A stretch of DNA of 64,000 nt from Amycolatopsis sp. FBCC-B4732. GTDB lineage: Bacteria; Actinomycetota; Actinomycetes; Mycobacteriales; Pseudonocardiaceae. Both the position numbers and the translations under genes were made by a program. Under the pieces are notes generated by a model. That model was not told the origin of the DNA and ran no database searches. It was given only the letters and a program-made list of their open reading frames with translations. The DNA is taken from the NCBI RefSeq assembly GCF_023008405.1, contig NZ_CP095376.1, forward strand, positions 6,304,501 to 6,368,500. The letters run 5' to 3'. Every line of letters starts with the position of its first letter. Within the stretch, counting starts at the first letter, position 1. This document shows, piece after piece, positions 45,073 through 53,899 of the stretch.

Positions 45073-45306
45073 GTGGTCCACGCATACATCCTCATCCAGA
45101 CCGAGGTCGGCAAGGCAGCCGCGGTGGCGGCCGAGATCTCGAGCATCCCGGGCGTGACCAGCTCGGAGGATGTCACCGGACCGTACGACGTCATCGTCCG
45201 GGCGACCGCCGACAGTGTCGACCAGCTGGGCCAGCTCGTGGTCGCGAAGGTGCAGAACGTGGAAGGCATCACGCGGACGCTGACCTGCCCGGTCGTGCAC
45301 CTCTGA
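45073..45306 (+). CDS. Stand-alone Lrp/AsnC ligand-binding (RAM) domain protein
   Basis: 77 residues with only the effector domain of Lrp/AsnC regulators (AYILIQTEVGKAAAVAAEIS, ITRTLTCPVVHL) and no helix-turn-helix. Such single RAM proteins are conserved beside thiL and ddl in actinobacteria. They may bind amino acids and modulate partners. The GTG at 45073 follows AAAGGG by six bases. Confidence 0.88.
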   Translation: MVHAYILIQTEVGKAAAVAAEISSIPGVTSSEDVTGPYDVIVRATADSVDQLGQLVVAKVQNVEGITRTLTCPVVHL

Positions 45307-45318
45307 GCAGTGCGGCCC

Positions 45319-45338
45319 CTGGGGGGACGACCCCCCGG
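45319..45338. terminator. GC hairpin between the Lrp-domain and DUF3515 genes
   Basis: CTGGGGGG and CCCCCCGG flank ACGA. A run of C and AAAAG follows but no T-tract. It probably ends or attenuates the short Lrp transcript. Confidence 0.55.
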
Positions 45339-45373
45339 ACCCCCCGAAAAGACTTCGGTGGTGTAGTGGTCCG

Positions 45374-45910
45374 GTGCCTGATTCCGACACCGGAGCCCCT
45401 CCCCGCGTGGTGCTCGTCACCGCGACCGCGCTCGCCGTGGCCCTGGCGGTCGCCGTCGCCGTCTTCGCGCTGACCCAGCGCTCCTCCTCGGACACCGCGG
45501 GACCGCTGCCCTTGGTCCCGGTGCCGGCGCCCTTCGCGGGTTCACCCGGCTGCACGACGCTGCTGGGCGCGGTGCCGACGGAACTGACGTCCAACGGGGC
45601 TTCTCTGAAGGTGCGCGCCTTGGCCGACCCGGCCCCGCCGGCGACGGTCGCGTGGGGCACGGACGACCCGCTGGTGCTGCGCTGCGGCCTGAACCGGCCC
45701 CCGGAGCTGACCCCGACGGCGGCGCTGCGGCTGGTGAACAAGGTGCAGTGGCTGCAGGTGCCGGGCGAAGGCGCGTCGACGTGGTACGTCGTGGACCGCG
45801 AGGTCTACGCGGCGCTCACGGTGCCGGACAGCGCCGGGACCGGGCCGTTGCAGCAGATCTCGGACACGGTGGCCGCGAAGCTCGCGCCGCAGCCGCTGCG
45901 GTTCTCCTAG
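45374..45910 (+). CDS. DUF3515 membrane-anchored protein
   Basis: 178 residues: one N-terminal transmembrane segment ([22 protein letters not shown]) and an extracytoplasmic domain with LRCGLNRP and [15 protein letters not shown], matching the DUF3515 family conserved next to ddl (as Rv2980). Function unknown. The start GTG has no good ribosome binding site. Its 3' end overlaps that of ddl by four bases in the convergent direction. Confidence 0.85.
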   Translation: MPDSDTGAPPRVVLVTATALAVALAVAVAVFALTQRSSSDTAGPLPLVPVPAPFAGSPGCTTLLGAVPTELTSNGASLKVRALADPAPPATVAWGTDDPLVLRCGLNRPPELTPTAALRLVNKVQWLQVPGEGASTWYVVDREVYAALTVPDSAGTGPLQQISDTVAAKLAPQPLRFS

Positions 45911-47001
45911 CGCAGACCCGTCCCGCGGGCGATCGCGGTGTCGACGAGGGTGCTCAGCAGCGTCGGGTAGTCCACGCCGGTGACCTCCCACATCTTCGGG
46001 TAGGCGGACTTCGTCGTGAAGCCGGGCATGGTGTTGACCTCGTTGATGGTCAGCTCGCCGTCTTCGCCGACGAAGAAGTCGACGCGGGCCAGGCCCTGGC
46101 AGTCGAGCGCCTTGAAGGCTTCCACGGCCATGGCGCGGAGCTTTTCGGTGAGGGCGTCGTCGAGCTTGGCCGGGATGTCCAGCTCGGCGTCGTCCCCGAG
46201 GTACTTGGTTTCGAAGTCGTACCAAGCGTTTTCGTCTTCGGACAGCACGCGGATCTCGGCGGGCAGCGACGCCTCGACGCGGCCGTCCGGGAATTCCAGC
46301 ACGCCGCATTCGACCTCGCGGCCCACGACGGCGGCCTCCACGAGCACCTTCGGATCGGTGGCGCGGGCCAGCTCGATGGCGGCGTCGAGGTCGTCCCACG
46401 CGGTCACCCGGCTGATCCCGACCGACGACCCGGCGCGCGACGGCTTGACGAAGACGGGCAGGCCGAGCCTGCTCTTGGCCTGCTCGTCCAAAGTGGACTG
46501 GTCACGGCGGAGCGCGGTGTAGGTCCCGACCGGAAGCCCTTCGGCGGCAAGGAGTTTCTTCGCCGTCTCCTTGTCCATGGCGGCCGCACTGGCGAGGACG
46601 CCGGGCCCGACGTACGGGATGCCGGCGAGTTCGAGGAGGCCCTGGATGGTGCCGTCCTCGCCGAAGGCGCCGTGCAGCACCGGGAAGACGACGTCCACTT
46701 GGGAAAGGAGCTCGCTTTCCCGCCCGGCCTCGACGGCGACGAGCCCCTGGCTGGAGGGGTCACCGGCGAGGACGAGGCCCTTGCCGTCGTCGACGGAGGG
46801 GAGTTCCCGGCCGCGGATGGCGAGCTGCGCGGAGTCGCCGGTGCCGAGCACCCAGCGGCCTTCGCGGGTGATCCCGACCGGCACGGCCTCGAACCGCGCG
46901 GGGTCCAGGTGGCCCAGCACACTGCCCGCGGACAGGCAGGAAATGGTGTGCTCGCTGCTGCGCCCACCGAACACGACGGCCACCCGGATCTTCTCGCTCA
47001 T
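45907..47001 (-). CDS. ddl: D-alanine-D-alanine ligase
   Basis: 364 residues with the ATP-grasp ligase motifs [50 protein letters not shown] and [18 protein letters not shown]. It joins two D-alanines for peptidoglycan precursor synthesis. The residues around FETKYL and YDF are of the Ala-Ala type, not the vancomycin-resistance lactate type. The ATG at 47001 is 528 bases downstream of the MocR gene end, and the intervening region holds a nested repeat. Confidence 0.96.
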   Translation of the reverse strand: MSEKIRVAVVFGGRSSEHTISCLSAGSVLGHLDPARFEAVPVGITREGRWVLGTGDSAQLAIRGRELPSVDDGKGLVLAGDPSSQGLVAVEAGRESELLSQVDVVFPVLHGAFGEDGTIQGLLELAGIPYVGPGVLASAAAMDKETAKKLLAAEGLPVGTYTALRRDQSTLDEQAKSRLGLPVFVKPSRAGSSVGISRVTAWDDLDAAIELARATDPKVLVEAAVVGREVECGVLEFPDGRVEASLPAEIRVLSEDENAWYDFETKYLGDDAELDIPAKLDDALTEKLRAMAVEAFKALDCQGLARVDFFVGEDGELTINEVNTMPGFTTKSAYPKMWEVTGVDYPTLLSTLVDTAIARGTGLR

Positions 47002-47179
47002 GGTGAGCCACCGTACCCGGTGACCTCGCGGAACAGCCCAGCCCCGTGCGACGGGCGGCGGCCGGTGAGCGGCGAACGCAACCGGCGAGGGGCGTGGCAC
47101 GTCCGGAACGTCGAGGCACCGCTGGGCCTGCCGGCTCCCGGCTCCGGCTCGCGACGGCGCGCCGGGCACCAGCCGGTGC

Positions 47180-47226
47180 CGGCACGAGCCTCAGCGCAGC
47201 AAGGACACCAGCGCCGGCAGCGCGGC
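47180..47226. repeat. 47-bp direct repeat, left copy
   Basis: This segment matches 47518-47564 at about 40 of 47 positions. On the minus strand it still reads AALPALVSLLR followed by a stop, versus AALPTLVSLLR at the true end of the MocR gene. It is a detached copy of that gene's last codons, left of nested palindrome C. Confidence 0.8.
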
Positions 47227-47273
47227 GACTCCTGGTTCCCGGCGGCACGGCGGGCGCCAGCCGGTGCCGCGAA

Positions 47274-47502
47274 GTCTTGAACGAGTCATTCAGGACCTCC
47301 CACGTCCGGGCTCCGGCAAAGTCGGATCGGCCGCCCCAGGTCCGGCGGCCCGTACTGTCATGAAAGACCCTTTCACCTCGCCGGACGCGGTGAAAGGGTC
47401 TTTCATGACGTCCGGCTTCGGGAATCATGGCCGGGTGCCCTGGCCTGTCCGGCGACTTTGCCGGAGCCCCGACCTCCCCGTCCTGAATGACTCATTCAAG
47501 AC
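47274..47502. repeat. Nested composite palindrome, copy C (complete, best preserved)
   Basis: Core arms GTCATGAAAGACCCTTTCAC (47357-47376) and the exact complement (47390-47409), loop 13 bases. Middle arms GGGCTCCGGCAAAGTCG (47308-47324) and exact complement (47453-47469). Outer arms 47274-47296 and 47480-47502, 22 of 23 matching, built on TGAATGACTCATTCA. The three layers are nested symmetrically. It lies in the 527-base gap between the MocR gene and ddl, both on the minus strand. Confidence 0.93.
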
Positions 47503-47517
47503 TTCTGGACCGGGCAG

Positions 47518-47564
47518 CGGCACGCTCCTCAGCGCAGCAAGGACACCAGCGTCGGCAAAGCGGC
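47518..47564. repeat. 47-bp direct repeat, right copy (end of the MocR gene)
   Basis: The right partner of 47180-47226. It contains the stop codon and the last codons of the MocR-type gene. The two copies bracket the nested palindrome with a 338-bp offset. Confidence 0.8.
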
Positions 47565-48899
47565 CGCCAGCGCGTCCCGCGAACACCCCGCGTACCCGAT
47601 CGCCACGCCGTGCGCGGACGGCGTGTCCGCGAAGTGCCGCGCCAGTCCGTCCAGCCGGATCCCGCGCCGCTCGGCCGAAGCGATCACGCCGGCTTCCACC
47701 GCGGCCGAGGAGAACGGCACCACCAGGTGCGCGCCCGCGTCGTCGCCGCGGACCGGGATGTCCGCCGCCGCCAGCGCGCCCGCCAGCAACGTCCGCCGCT
47801 CGGCCATCTCCCGGCGCAGCTTCCGCAGGTGCCGCCCCAGATCGCCGTTGCGGGCGAACTCGTACAACACCCGCTGCCCCGCCGGCGACGGCCGCGTTCC
47901 GGTCAGGTCCCGGTACGCCAGCACCGCCGACGTGATCGCCTCCGGCGCCACCATCCACCCGGCGCCCAGCGTCGGCGTGAGGATCTTCGACGTCGTCCCC
48001 AGGTGCACCACGACGTCCGGGGCCAGCGCCGCCAGCATCGGCAGCGGGGCGACGTCGAAGCGCAGTTCGCCGTCGTAGTCGTCCTCGATGACCAGCATCC
48101 CGGCCGACCTGGCCAGCTCCACCAGCGACACCCGCCGCGCCGCGCTCAGCCGGCTGCCCATCGGGTACTGGTGCGCCGGCGAGCAGTACACCGCCCGCGC
48201 GCCCGGCGGGATCGCGTCCGGGCGCAGGCCCTCCTCGTCCACCGGCACTCCCACGACCCGCATGCCCGCGCGGCGGAACGCCTGCACCGCGCGCTGGTAG
48301 CCGGGTTCTTCGACGGCGACGACGTCCCCGCGTTCCAGCACCGCCGCGGCCAGCTCGACCACCGCCGCCGTCGTGCCGCCGGTCGCGAGCACCGAGCCCG
48401 CGGCGAGACCGCGGTGGCGCAGCAGGTGTTCCGACACCGCCGCGCGGTACTCGGGCAGGCCCGCGCGGTGGGCGCGGCTCAGCGGCTCGGGGTCGGCCGC
48501 CGCCCGCCAGGCGCGGCGCCAGGCCGCGCGGTCGAGGCCCTCCGCCCACGGCGTGCCGGGGCCCAGGTCGAGCAGCGAAGGCGTCACGGCCTCGGGCGCC
48601 GGGACGGCGGGCGCCGGCACCTGCGAAGCCGAAAACGACGGCGGCGTCGTCACGTACGTCCCGGACCCGTGCCGCCCGGCGATCCAGCCCTCGGCGTGCA
48701 GCTGCTCGTACGCCGCCGACGTCACGGTGCGGCTGACGCCGAGCCGGCCGGCCAGCGCCCGCGTCGACGGGAGCCGGTCACCGCCGCGGAGGTGACCGGA
48801 AGCGGCGGCCTCGCGCAGCGCGTCGGCCAGCTGGACGGCCAGCGGCGTGACGGCGGCGCGGTCGAGGCTGACCGGGAGCGCGGTGTCGGCGTGGGACAC
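47529..48899 (-). CDS. pdxR: MocR/PdxR-type regulator (GntR HTH fused to aminotransferase fold)
   Basis: 456 residues: winged helix-turn-helix (LPSTRALAGRLGVSRTVTSA, residues 43-62) and a fold-type I aminotransferase domain with the PLP lysine in GTTSKILTP (Lys305) and IEDDYDGELR. MocR proteins sense PLP or related ligands. Divergent from a pyridoxamine-oxidase-like gene, as for PdxR regulators. The GTG at 48899 has GAGGAGG just upstream. The symbol is given on context and is tentative. Confidence 0.85.
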   Translation of the reverse strand: MSHADTALPVSLDRAAVTPLAVQLADALREAAASGHLRGGDRLPSTRALAGRLGVSRTVTSAAYEQLHAEGWIAGRHGSGTYVTTPPSFSASQVPAPAVPAPEAVTPSLLDLGPGTPWAEGLDRAAWRRAWRAAADPEPLSRAHRAGLPEYRAAVSEHLLRHRGLAAGSVLATGGTTAAVVELAAAVLERGDVVAVEEPGYQRAVQAFRRAGMRVVGVPVDEEGLRPDAIPPGARAVYCSPAHQYPMGSRLSAARRVSLVELARSAGMLVIEDDYDGELRFDVAPLPMLAALAPDVVVHLGTTSKILTPTLGAGWMVAPEAITSAVLAYRDLTGTRPSPAGQRVLYEFARNGDLGRHLRKLRREMAERRTLLAGALAAADIPVRGDDAGAHLVVPFSSAAVEAGVIASAERRGIRLDGLARHFADTPSAHGVAIGYAGCSRDALAAALPTLVSLLR

Positions 48900-48911
48900 G
48901 GGACCTCCTCG

Positions 48912-48942
48912 AGTGGACTTCCCAAGTGTACGAGAAGTGGAC
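48912..48942. promoter_or_regulatory. Candidate MocR/PdxR operator: three direct AGTGKAC repeats
   Basis: AGTGGAC (48912-48918), AGTGTAC (48925-48931) and AGTGGAC (48936-48942) lie in direct orientation in the 80-base divergent region. They resemble the AAAGTGG-type site reported for PdxR of Corynebacterium. Their position argues that the downstream gene begins at 48980, not at the GTG inside the repeats (48926). Confidence 0.6.
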
Positions 48943-48979
48943 GTTTTCCGATGCCACTGCGCCGGGAGACGCTGATCGC

Positions 48980-49621
48980 ATGCTTTCCCCCACCCCCCGC
49001 ACCACGCTCGGCCGGAAGAAGCACCGCGCGGCGACCGACCGTTCGGCGCTGCACGCGGTCCTCGACGAAGGGCTCATCTGCCACCTCGGCGTCGTCCGCG
49101 ACGGCGTCCCACTGGTCCTCCCGACCGGCTACGGCCGCGACGGCGACACGCTCTACCTGCACGGATCGACCGGCGCGGCCAGCCTCCGCACGGCGTCGCG
49201 GGACCTCGAGGTGTGCGTCACGGTGACGCTCCTGGACGGGATCGTGTACTCGCGCTCGGTGAACAACCACTCGATGAACTACCGCAGCGCGGTCATCCTC
49301 GGGCAGGCGAAGCCGGTCGAGGAGGCCGAAGCGAAGATGCACGGCCTGAAGGTGCTCACCGACCACCTGGCGCCGGGCTCGTGGGACCACGCGCGCGAGG
49401 TCAACGCGAAGGAGTTCGCCGCGGTGAGCGTGCTCGCCCTCGACCTCACCGAGGCGTCGGTGAAGATGCGCGCGGAGGGCCCGGGCGACGAGCCGGAGGA
49501 CGTCGAGGCGGACGCGGCGTGGGCCGGGGTGCTGCCGGTGCGGACCGTGTTCGGGGCGCCGGAGCCGTCCGAGGACCTCTCCCCCGGCTGGGCGGTGCCG
49601 GAGCACGTCGCCGGCCGCTGA
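48980..49621 (+). CDS. Pyridoxamine 5'-phosphate oxidase-family protein
   Basis: 213 residues of the split-barrel flavin/PLP oxidase fold, with the usual start MLSPTPRTTLGRKKHRA and the blocks LICHLGVVRDGVPLVLPTGY and LYLHGSTGAASL. The catalytic role in this subgroup is not settled; it may use FMN or bind PLP vitamers. It is the divergent partner of the MocR gene and its likely target. Confidence 0.85.
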   Translation: MLSPTPRTTLGRKKHRAATDRSALHAVLDEGLICHLGVVRDGVPLVLPTGYGRDGDTLYLHGSTGAASLRTASRDLEVCVTVTLLDGIVYSRSVNNHSMNYRSAVILGQAKPVEEAEAKMHGLKVLTDHLAPGSWDHAREVNAKEFAAVSVLALDLTEASVKMRAEGPGDEPEDVEADAAWAGVLPVRTVFGAPEPSEDLSPGWAVPEHVAGR

Positions 49622-49692
49622 GCGGGTGTCGATCCGCGCGGGTGCCGTTCGTGTAGCGGGTGGCAGCTCCCCCGCAGCGGAAGGACACGGAA

Positions 49693-50286
49693 ATGCGCGC
49701 GCTCGGCGTCACCATGAACGTCACCCTCGACGGCGTCGTCCAGGGCCCCGGAAGGCCCGGCGAGGATACCCGCGGCGGCTTCCGCCACGGCGGCTGGGGC
49801 ACCCGGTACCAGGATCACGTCCTGGCCGAAGAGATGGGCCGCGGCATGAGCCGGGCCGGCGACATGCTCTTCGGCCGCCGGACGTGGGAGGACTTCACGG
49901 CGGCGTGGAGCGGGCGCGAGGACGGCAACCCGTTCACCACGCACCTGAACGCCGTCACCAAGTACGTCGCCTCGGCCACCCTCGACGACGCGGGCGCGTG
50001 GCAGAACTCGGTGCTGCTGCGCGGGGACGCGACGCGGACCGTCGCCGAGCTGAAGGCCGGTCCCGGCGCCGATCTCTCGGTCGTCGGGAGCGCGTCGCTC
50101 GTGCGGGCGCTGCACGCGGCCGGCCTGGTCGACCGCTACACGCTGCTGATCCACCCACTGACGCTGGGCACCGGCGCGCGGCTCTTCGACGAAGCCGCGC
50201 CGCTCACCGAGTTCACGCTCACCCGCAGCGTCACGACCACCAAGGGCGTGCTCATCGCCCACTACGACCGGCGAGCGGCAGCCTGA
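49693..50286 (+). CDS. Dihydrofolate reductase-like (RibD C-terminal) protein
   Basis: 197 residues of the RibD-C/DHFR-like fold: RALGVTMNVTLDGVVQGPGR, LFGRRTWEDFTAAW, VSATLDD-like strand, VVGSASLVRALHAAGLVD and LTLGTGARLFDE. These proteins bind NADPH; the substrate is rarely known. The start at 49693 follows AAGGA by seven bases. The 3' end overlaps that of the histidine kinase gene by 35 bases in the convergent direction. Confidence 0.85.
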   Translation: MRALGVTMNVTLDGVVQGPGRPGEDTRGGFRHGGWGTRYQDHVLAEEMGRGMSRAGDMLFGRRTWEDFTAAWSGREDGNPFTTHLNAVTKYVASATLDDAGAWQNSVLLRGDATRTVAELKAGPGADLSVVGSASLVRALHAAGLVDRYTLLIHPLTLGTGARLFDEAAPLTEFTLTRSVTTTKGVLIAHYDRRAAA

Positions 50287-51685
50287 CCGTGAACTCCGTG
50301 CGGCCCGGCTCCGAAGCGACCGAAACCGTGCCGCCGTGGGCCGTCACCAGGGACTGGACCACCGAAAGCCCCAGGCCGGTGCCGCCGTTGCCGCGGGTGC
50401 GGGAGTCGTCCACGCGGAAGAAGCGGTCGAAGATCCGCTCCTGGTCGGCCGGCGCGATCCCCGGCCCGGCGTCGGTGACCGCCACGACGGCCTCGCCGGG
50501 GGAAGAGCTCACCGAGACGTGCACCGGCGTCCCCGGCGGGGTGTGCACGGCGGCGTTGGCCAGCAGGTTGTCGAGCACCTGCCGCAGCCGCAGCGGGTCC
50601 GCGGAAACGAAAGCCGGTGCGAGCGAAGAAGAAACCGGGTGGTCCGGCCGGCCGGCGGCGAACGCGTCCGCCGCGTCGCCGGCCAGCTCGGCCAGGTCGA
50701 CGCGCTCGGGCCGCAACGGCGTCTCGGCCGCTCGCGCGTCGAGGCGGGCCAGCAGCAGGAGGTCGTCGACGAGCACCGTCATCCGCGCGGTCTCCTCGCG
50801 GATCTTGGCCAGGTGCGCCTCCCGTTCCGCCGGCTCGTTCGCCGCCGCGTAGCGGAAGAGGTCCGCGTAACCGCGGATCGACGTCAGCGGCGTGCGCAGC
50901 TCGTGCGACGCGTCCGCGACGAACCGGCGCAGGCGCTCGTTCGCCTCGGTCTTCGCCGCCAGCGACGTGTCGATGTGCGCCAGCATCACGTTGAACGCCG
51001 TCCGCAGCTCGTCGACCTCCGCGCCGCCGCCGGTGCCCGACGCGCGCGCCGGCAGGGCCGGGCTCGCCGTGAGGTCGTGGGACGCGATGTCGTGCGCAGT
51101 CCCGGCCATATCGGCCAGCGGGCGCAGGCCGCGGCGCAGCACCAGCCGTCCGACGACCACCAGGACGCCGAGGGCGAGCGAAAACGCGGCCACCTCGACC
51201 CAGATCAGCTGCTGCACGGTGCCGTCGAGGTCCTTCTGCGGGGCGGCCGAGAGCAGCACCGAGCCGTTGTCGACCGGGCAGGCGCGCACCCGGTACGGGC
51301 CGTCGTCGGACAGGAAGATGTTACGGGTGACGTCGCCGTTCACCGCTTCGGCGGCGATCTTCGCCAGCTGCTTGGCGTTGCCCGGCAGCCGGCCGCCGGG
51401 CTCGGGTGTCGCGACGCCGTCGCGCACCTTGTACAGCGCCGAATACCAGGAGTACACCGACTGCGGCGAGCCGTGCGTCTCGCGCAGCAGCGGCAGCTGG
51501 GTGTTCTGGCTCTTCGACAGCTGCTCGTCGAGCCGCCGGTCGAGGTAGCCGTGCATGATCCCGACCATCGTGACGCCGACGGCCGCGAACACGACCAGCG
51601 CGAGCGCCCCGAGGCCGAGTGTGATCCGGGTGCCCAGCCGCGTGCGCTGCCAGGCCCTGTACCACTTCGCGAAGAAGCGCTTCAC
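50252..51685 (-). CDS. Sensor histidine kinase
   Basis: 477 residues: two transmembrane segments (about 22-45 and 160-183) enclosing a 115-residue sensor domain, a HAMP linker, the phosphorylated His261 in DASHELRTPLTS, and the catalytic domain with N, G1 (DAGPGI) and G2 (GGTGLGLSVV) boxes. The stimulus is unknown. Its GTG overlaps the response regulator stop by four bases. The pair faces the flavin electron-transfer genes. Confidence 0.93.
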   Translation of the reverse strand: MKRFFAKWYRAWQRTRLGTRITLGLGALALVVFAAVGVTMVGIMHGYLDRRLDEQLSKSQNTQLPLLRETHGSPQSVYSWYSALYKVRDGVATPEPGGRLPGNAKQLAKIAAEAVNGDVTRNIFLSDDGPYRVRACPVDNGSVLLSAAPQKDLDGTVQQLIWVEVAAFSLALGVLVVVGRLVLRRGLRPLADMAGTAHDIASHDLTASPALPARASGTGGGAEVDELRTAFNVMLAHIDTSLAAKTEANERLRRFVADASHELRTPLTSIRGYADLFRYAAANEPAEREAHLAKIREETARMTVLVDDLLLLARLDARAAETPLRPERVDLAELAGDAADAFAAGRPDHPVSSSLAPAFVSADPLRLRQVLDNLLANAAVHTPPGTPVHVSVSSSPGEAVVAVTDAGPGIAPADQERIFDRFFRVDDSRTRGNGGTGLGLSVVQSLVTAHGGTVSVASEPGRTEFTVRLPLAGRSGR

Positions 51686-52392
51686 CGGTTGGCCTGGCGC
51701 ACGACGTACCCGACGCCGCGCACGGTGTGGATCAGCGGTTCGCCCCCGCCCGCGTCGACCTTGCGCCGCAGGTGCGAGATGACCAGTTCGACCACATTGG
51801 ACCGGCCGCCGAAGTCGTACTCCCAGACGTGGTCGAGGATCTGCGCCTTGGTGAGCACCGACGGCGACCGGCGCATGAGGTAGCGCAGCAGTTCGTACTC
51901 GGTCGGGGTCAGCTCGGCGGCGCGCTCGCCGCGGCGGACCTCGCGGCTGTCCTCGTCCAGCGTGAGGTCCCCGACCCGCAGCACCGCGCCGCGCGCGGCG
52001 GACTGCGCACCGCCGTGGCTGCGCCGCAGCACCGCCCGCAGCCGCGCCATCAGCTCCTCGACGGAAAACGGTTTCACGAGGTAGTCGTCACCTCCGCGGG
52101 TGAGCCCGGCGATCCGGTCGGCCGTCGCGTCCTTGGCCGTGAGGAACACCACGGGGACCGCGTTGCCGTTCTCGCGCAGGCGGTCGAGCACGGTGAAGCC
52201 GTCGAGGTCGGGCAGCATCAGGTCGAGCACGACGATGTCCGGGGCGAACGCCGCCGCCTCGGTCAGCGCGGCCTTGCCGGACCCCGCCGTGACCGCCTGC
52301 CAGCCCTCGTACCGGGCGACGGTGGCGACGAGGTCGGCGATGTGCGGCTCGTCGTCGACGACGAGCAGGCGCACGGTCTCGGAGGTCTGCAC
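51682..52392 (-). CDS. OmpR-family response regulator
   Basis: 236 residues: receiver domain with acidic pair VVDDE (13-14), phospho-acceptor Asp57 in VVLDLMLPD and Lys in YLVKPF; C-terminal winged helix (ELTPTEYELLRYL, VISHLRRKVD, HTVRGVGYVV). Co-translated with the histidine kinase. A GTG ten bases into a GGAGGT hairpin is the start used; a second GTG six codons later is possible. It should act on the direct repeat at 52442-52460. Confidence 0.93.
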   Translation of the reverse strand: MQTSETVRLLVVDDEPHIADLVATVARYEGWQAVTAGSGKAALTEAAAFAPDIVVLDLMLPDLDGFTVLDRLRENGNAVPVVFLTAKDATADRIAGLTRGGDDYLVKPFSVEELMARLRAVLRRSHGGAQSAARGAVLRVGDLTLDEDSREVRRGERAAELTPTEYELLRYLMRRSPSVLTKAQILDHVWEYDFGGRSNVVELVISHLRRKVDAGGGEPLIHTVRGVGYVVRQANR

Positions 52393-52441
52393 CTCCCCAT
52401 CTTCTCCCGGCGCGCGCGGAGCGGGCGAGCCGTGGCGCGGG

Positions 52442-52460
52442 CCGACAGGAATCCGACAGG
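52442..52460. promoter_or_regulatory. Candidate response-regulator box
   Basis: CCGACAGG occurs twice, starting 11 bases apart (52442 and 52453), as expected for tandem OmpR-type sites. It lies in the 138-base divergent region between the response regulator and the ferric-reductase-like gene. Confidence 0.45.
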
Positions 52461-52530
52461 CCGCACCCAGCCGCGCCACAGGCTGCGTGGCGAGGCTGGC
52501 CCTCGTGAACCGAAACCGAAGGGGATCCGT

Positions 52531-53886
52531 GTGACCACCATGACGCAGACCGCCGAGGCCGCGCGCCCGGCGATCCGCCCCCGGATCGCCGCGAAATCCG
52601 GCCTCTTCACCTTCCTGGGCGCCAACGTGGCGGCCGTCACCGCGCTGTTCGCGCAGGCCGGCCTGTCGCAGAACGTGCTCATCAGCATCGGGCGGCTCGC
52701 CGGGATGTACGGCGCGCTGGCGATGGCCTTCCAGCTGCTGCTCGTGGCCCGGCTGCCCTGGCTGGACCGGCGGATCGGGATGGACCGGCTCACCACCTGG
52801 CACCGCTGGACCGGCTTCACGATCCTGTGGACCCTGCTCGCGCACCTGGTGTTCATCGCCTTCGGCTACGCGGAGGTGTCCGACAAGGGCGTCGTCGACG
52901 AGCTGGTCGAGATGGCGAACACCCTCGAAGGCATCCTGCGCGCGCTGGTCGCGTTCGCCGTGATCCTGATCGTGGGCGCGGCCTCGGCGAAGTTCGCGCG
53001 CAAGCGGCTGGCCTACGAGACCTGGCACTTCATCCACCTCTACACCTACGCCGCGGTGCTGCTGGCGTTCACCCACCAGATCGCGCTGGGCCAGTCGTTC
53101 GCCGGTTCCGAGCAGGCGAAGGCGTACTGGTGGACGCTCTGGCTGGGCGCGGGCGCCGCGGTGCTCGCCGGGCGCGTCGTGCTCCCGCTGTGGCGCAACG
53201 TGCGCCACCAGCTGCGGGTCACCGCGGTGGTTTCCGAGGCCCCGGACGTCGTTTCGGTGTACATGACCGGCAAGCACCTGGACAAGATGCCGGCGCGGGC
53301 GGGCCAGTTCTTCCTGTGGCGGTTCCTCACGAAGGACCGCTGGTGGCAGGCCAATCCCTTCTCGCTGTCCGCCGCGCCCGACGGCCGCACGCTGCGGCTG
53401 ACCGCGAAGGCGCTCGGCGGTTCCAGTGCGTCGCTGCGGAACCTGCGCGTCGGGACGCGGGTGTTCGCCGAAGGCCCGTACGGCGCCTTCACGACCATCC
53501 ACCAGCGGCGGCCCAACGCGCTGCTCGTCGCCGGCGGCGTCGGCATCACGCCGATCCGCGCGCTGCTGGAGGACATCGACGGGCACGTCGTCGTGCTGTA
53601 CCGGGTCCGCAACCAGGCCGACGCGGTGCTGCTGCCGGAGCTGAACGGGCTGGCCAAGGCCCGGGGCGCCGACATCAGCGTCCTCACCGGACCGGACCAG
53701 GCGGTCGGCCCGCGCGGGGCGATGCTCGGACCGGCGAACCTGCACATGATGGTGCCGGACGTGCACGACCGGGACGTGTTCGTCTGCGGCCCGCCGGGGA
53801 TGACGGCGGCCGTGCTGCGCAGCCTGCGCGAGCTGAAGGTGCCGAAGACCCAGGTCCACGCCGAACGCTTCAGCCTCGCGGCCTAG
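52531..53886 (+). CDS. Ferric-reductase-like transmembrane flavocytochrome
   Basis: 451 residues. About six transmembrane segments carry paired His (TTWHRWTGFTI, LLAHLVF, ETWHFIHLYTY, FTHQIALG) suited to heme ligation. A ferredoxin-reductase-type FAD domain (NPFSLSAAPDG) and NAD domain (VAGGVGITPIRALL, FVCGPPGM) follow. It should take electrons from NAD(P)H via FAD to heme and across the membrane. The GTG start follows AAGGGG by six bases; it heads an operon with the FMN-binding protein and ApbE. Confidence 0.88.
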   Translation: MTTMTQTAEAARPAIRPRIAAKSGLFTFLGANVAAVTALFAQAGLSQNVLISIGRLAGMYGALAMAFQLLLVARLPWLDRRIGMDRLTTWHRWTGFTILWTLLAHLVFIAFGYAEVSDKGVVDELVEMANTLEGILRALVAFAVILIVGAASAKFARKRLAYETWHFIHLYTYAAVLLAFTHQIALGQSFAGSEQAKAYWWTLWLGAGAAVLAGRVVLPLWRNVRHQLRVTAVVSEAPDVVSVYMTGKHLDKMPARAGQFFLWRFLTKDRWWQANPFSLSAAPDGRTLRLTAKALGGSSASLRNLRVGTRVFAEGPYGAFTTIHQRRPNALLVAGGVGITPIRALLEDIDGHVVVLYRVRNQADAVLLPELNGLAKARGADISVLTGPDQAVGPRGAMLGPANLHMMVPDVHDRDVFVCGPPGMTAAVLRSLRELKVPKTQVHAERFSLAA

Positions 53887-53899
53887 GGGGATTTCCACC

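Noticed and set aside
45355..45420. tRNA-like wording (TGTAGTGGT and a CCGGAGCCCC stretch)
   Set aside because: No T-loop, no matching acceptor stem, and the segment overlaps the start of the DUF3515 gene.
47274..47502. CRISPR-like repeats
   Set aside because: The repeats are inverted and nested, not direct with regular spacers, and no cas gene is present.
48926..48979. Earlier GTG start for the pyridoxamine-oxidase-like gene
   Set aside because: It lies inside the probable PdxR repeats and lacks a ribosome binding site; the conserved N-terminus begins at 48980.
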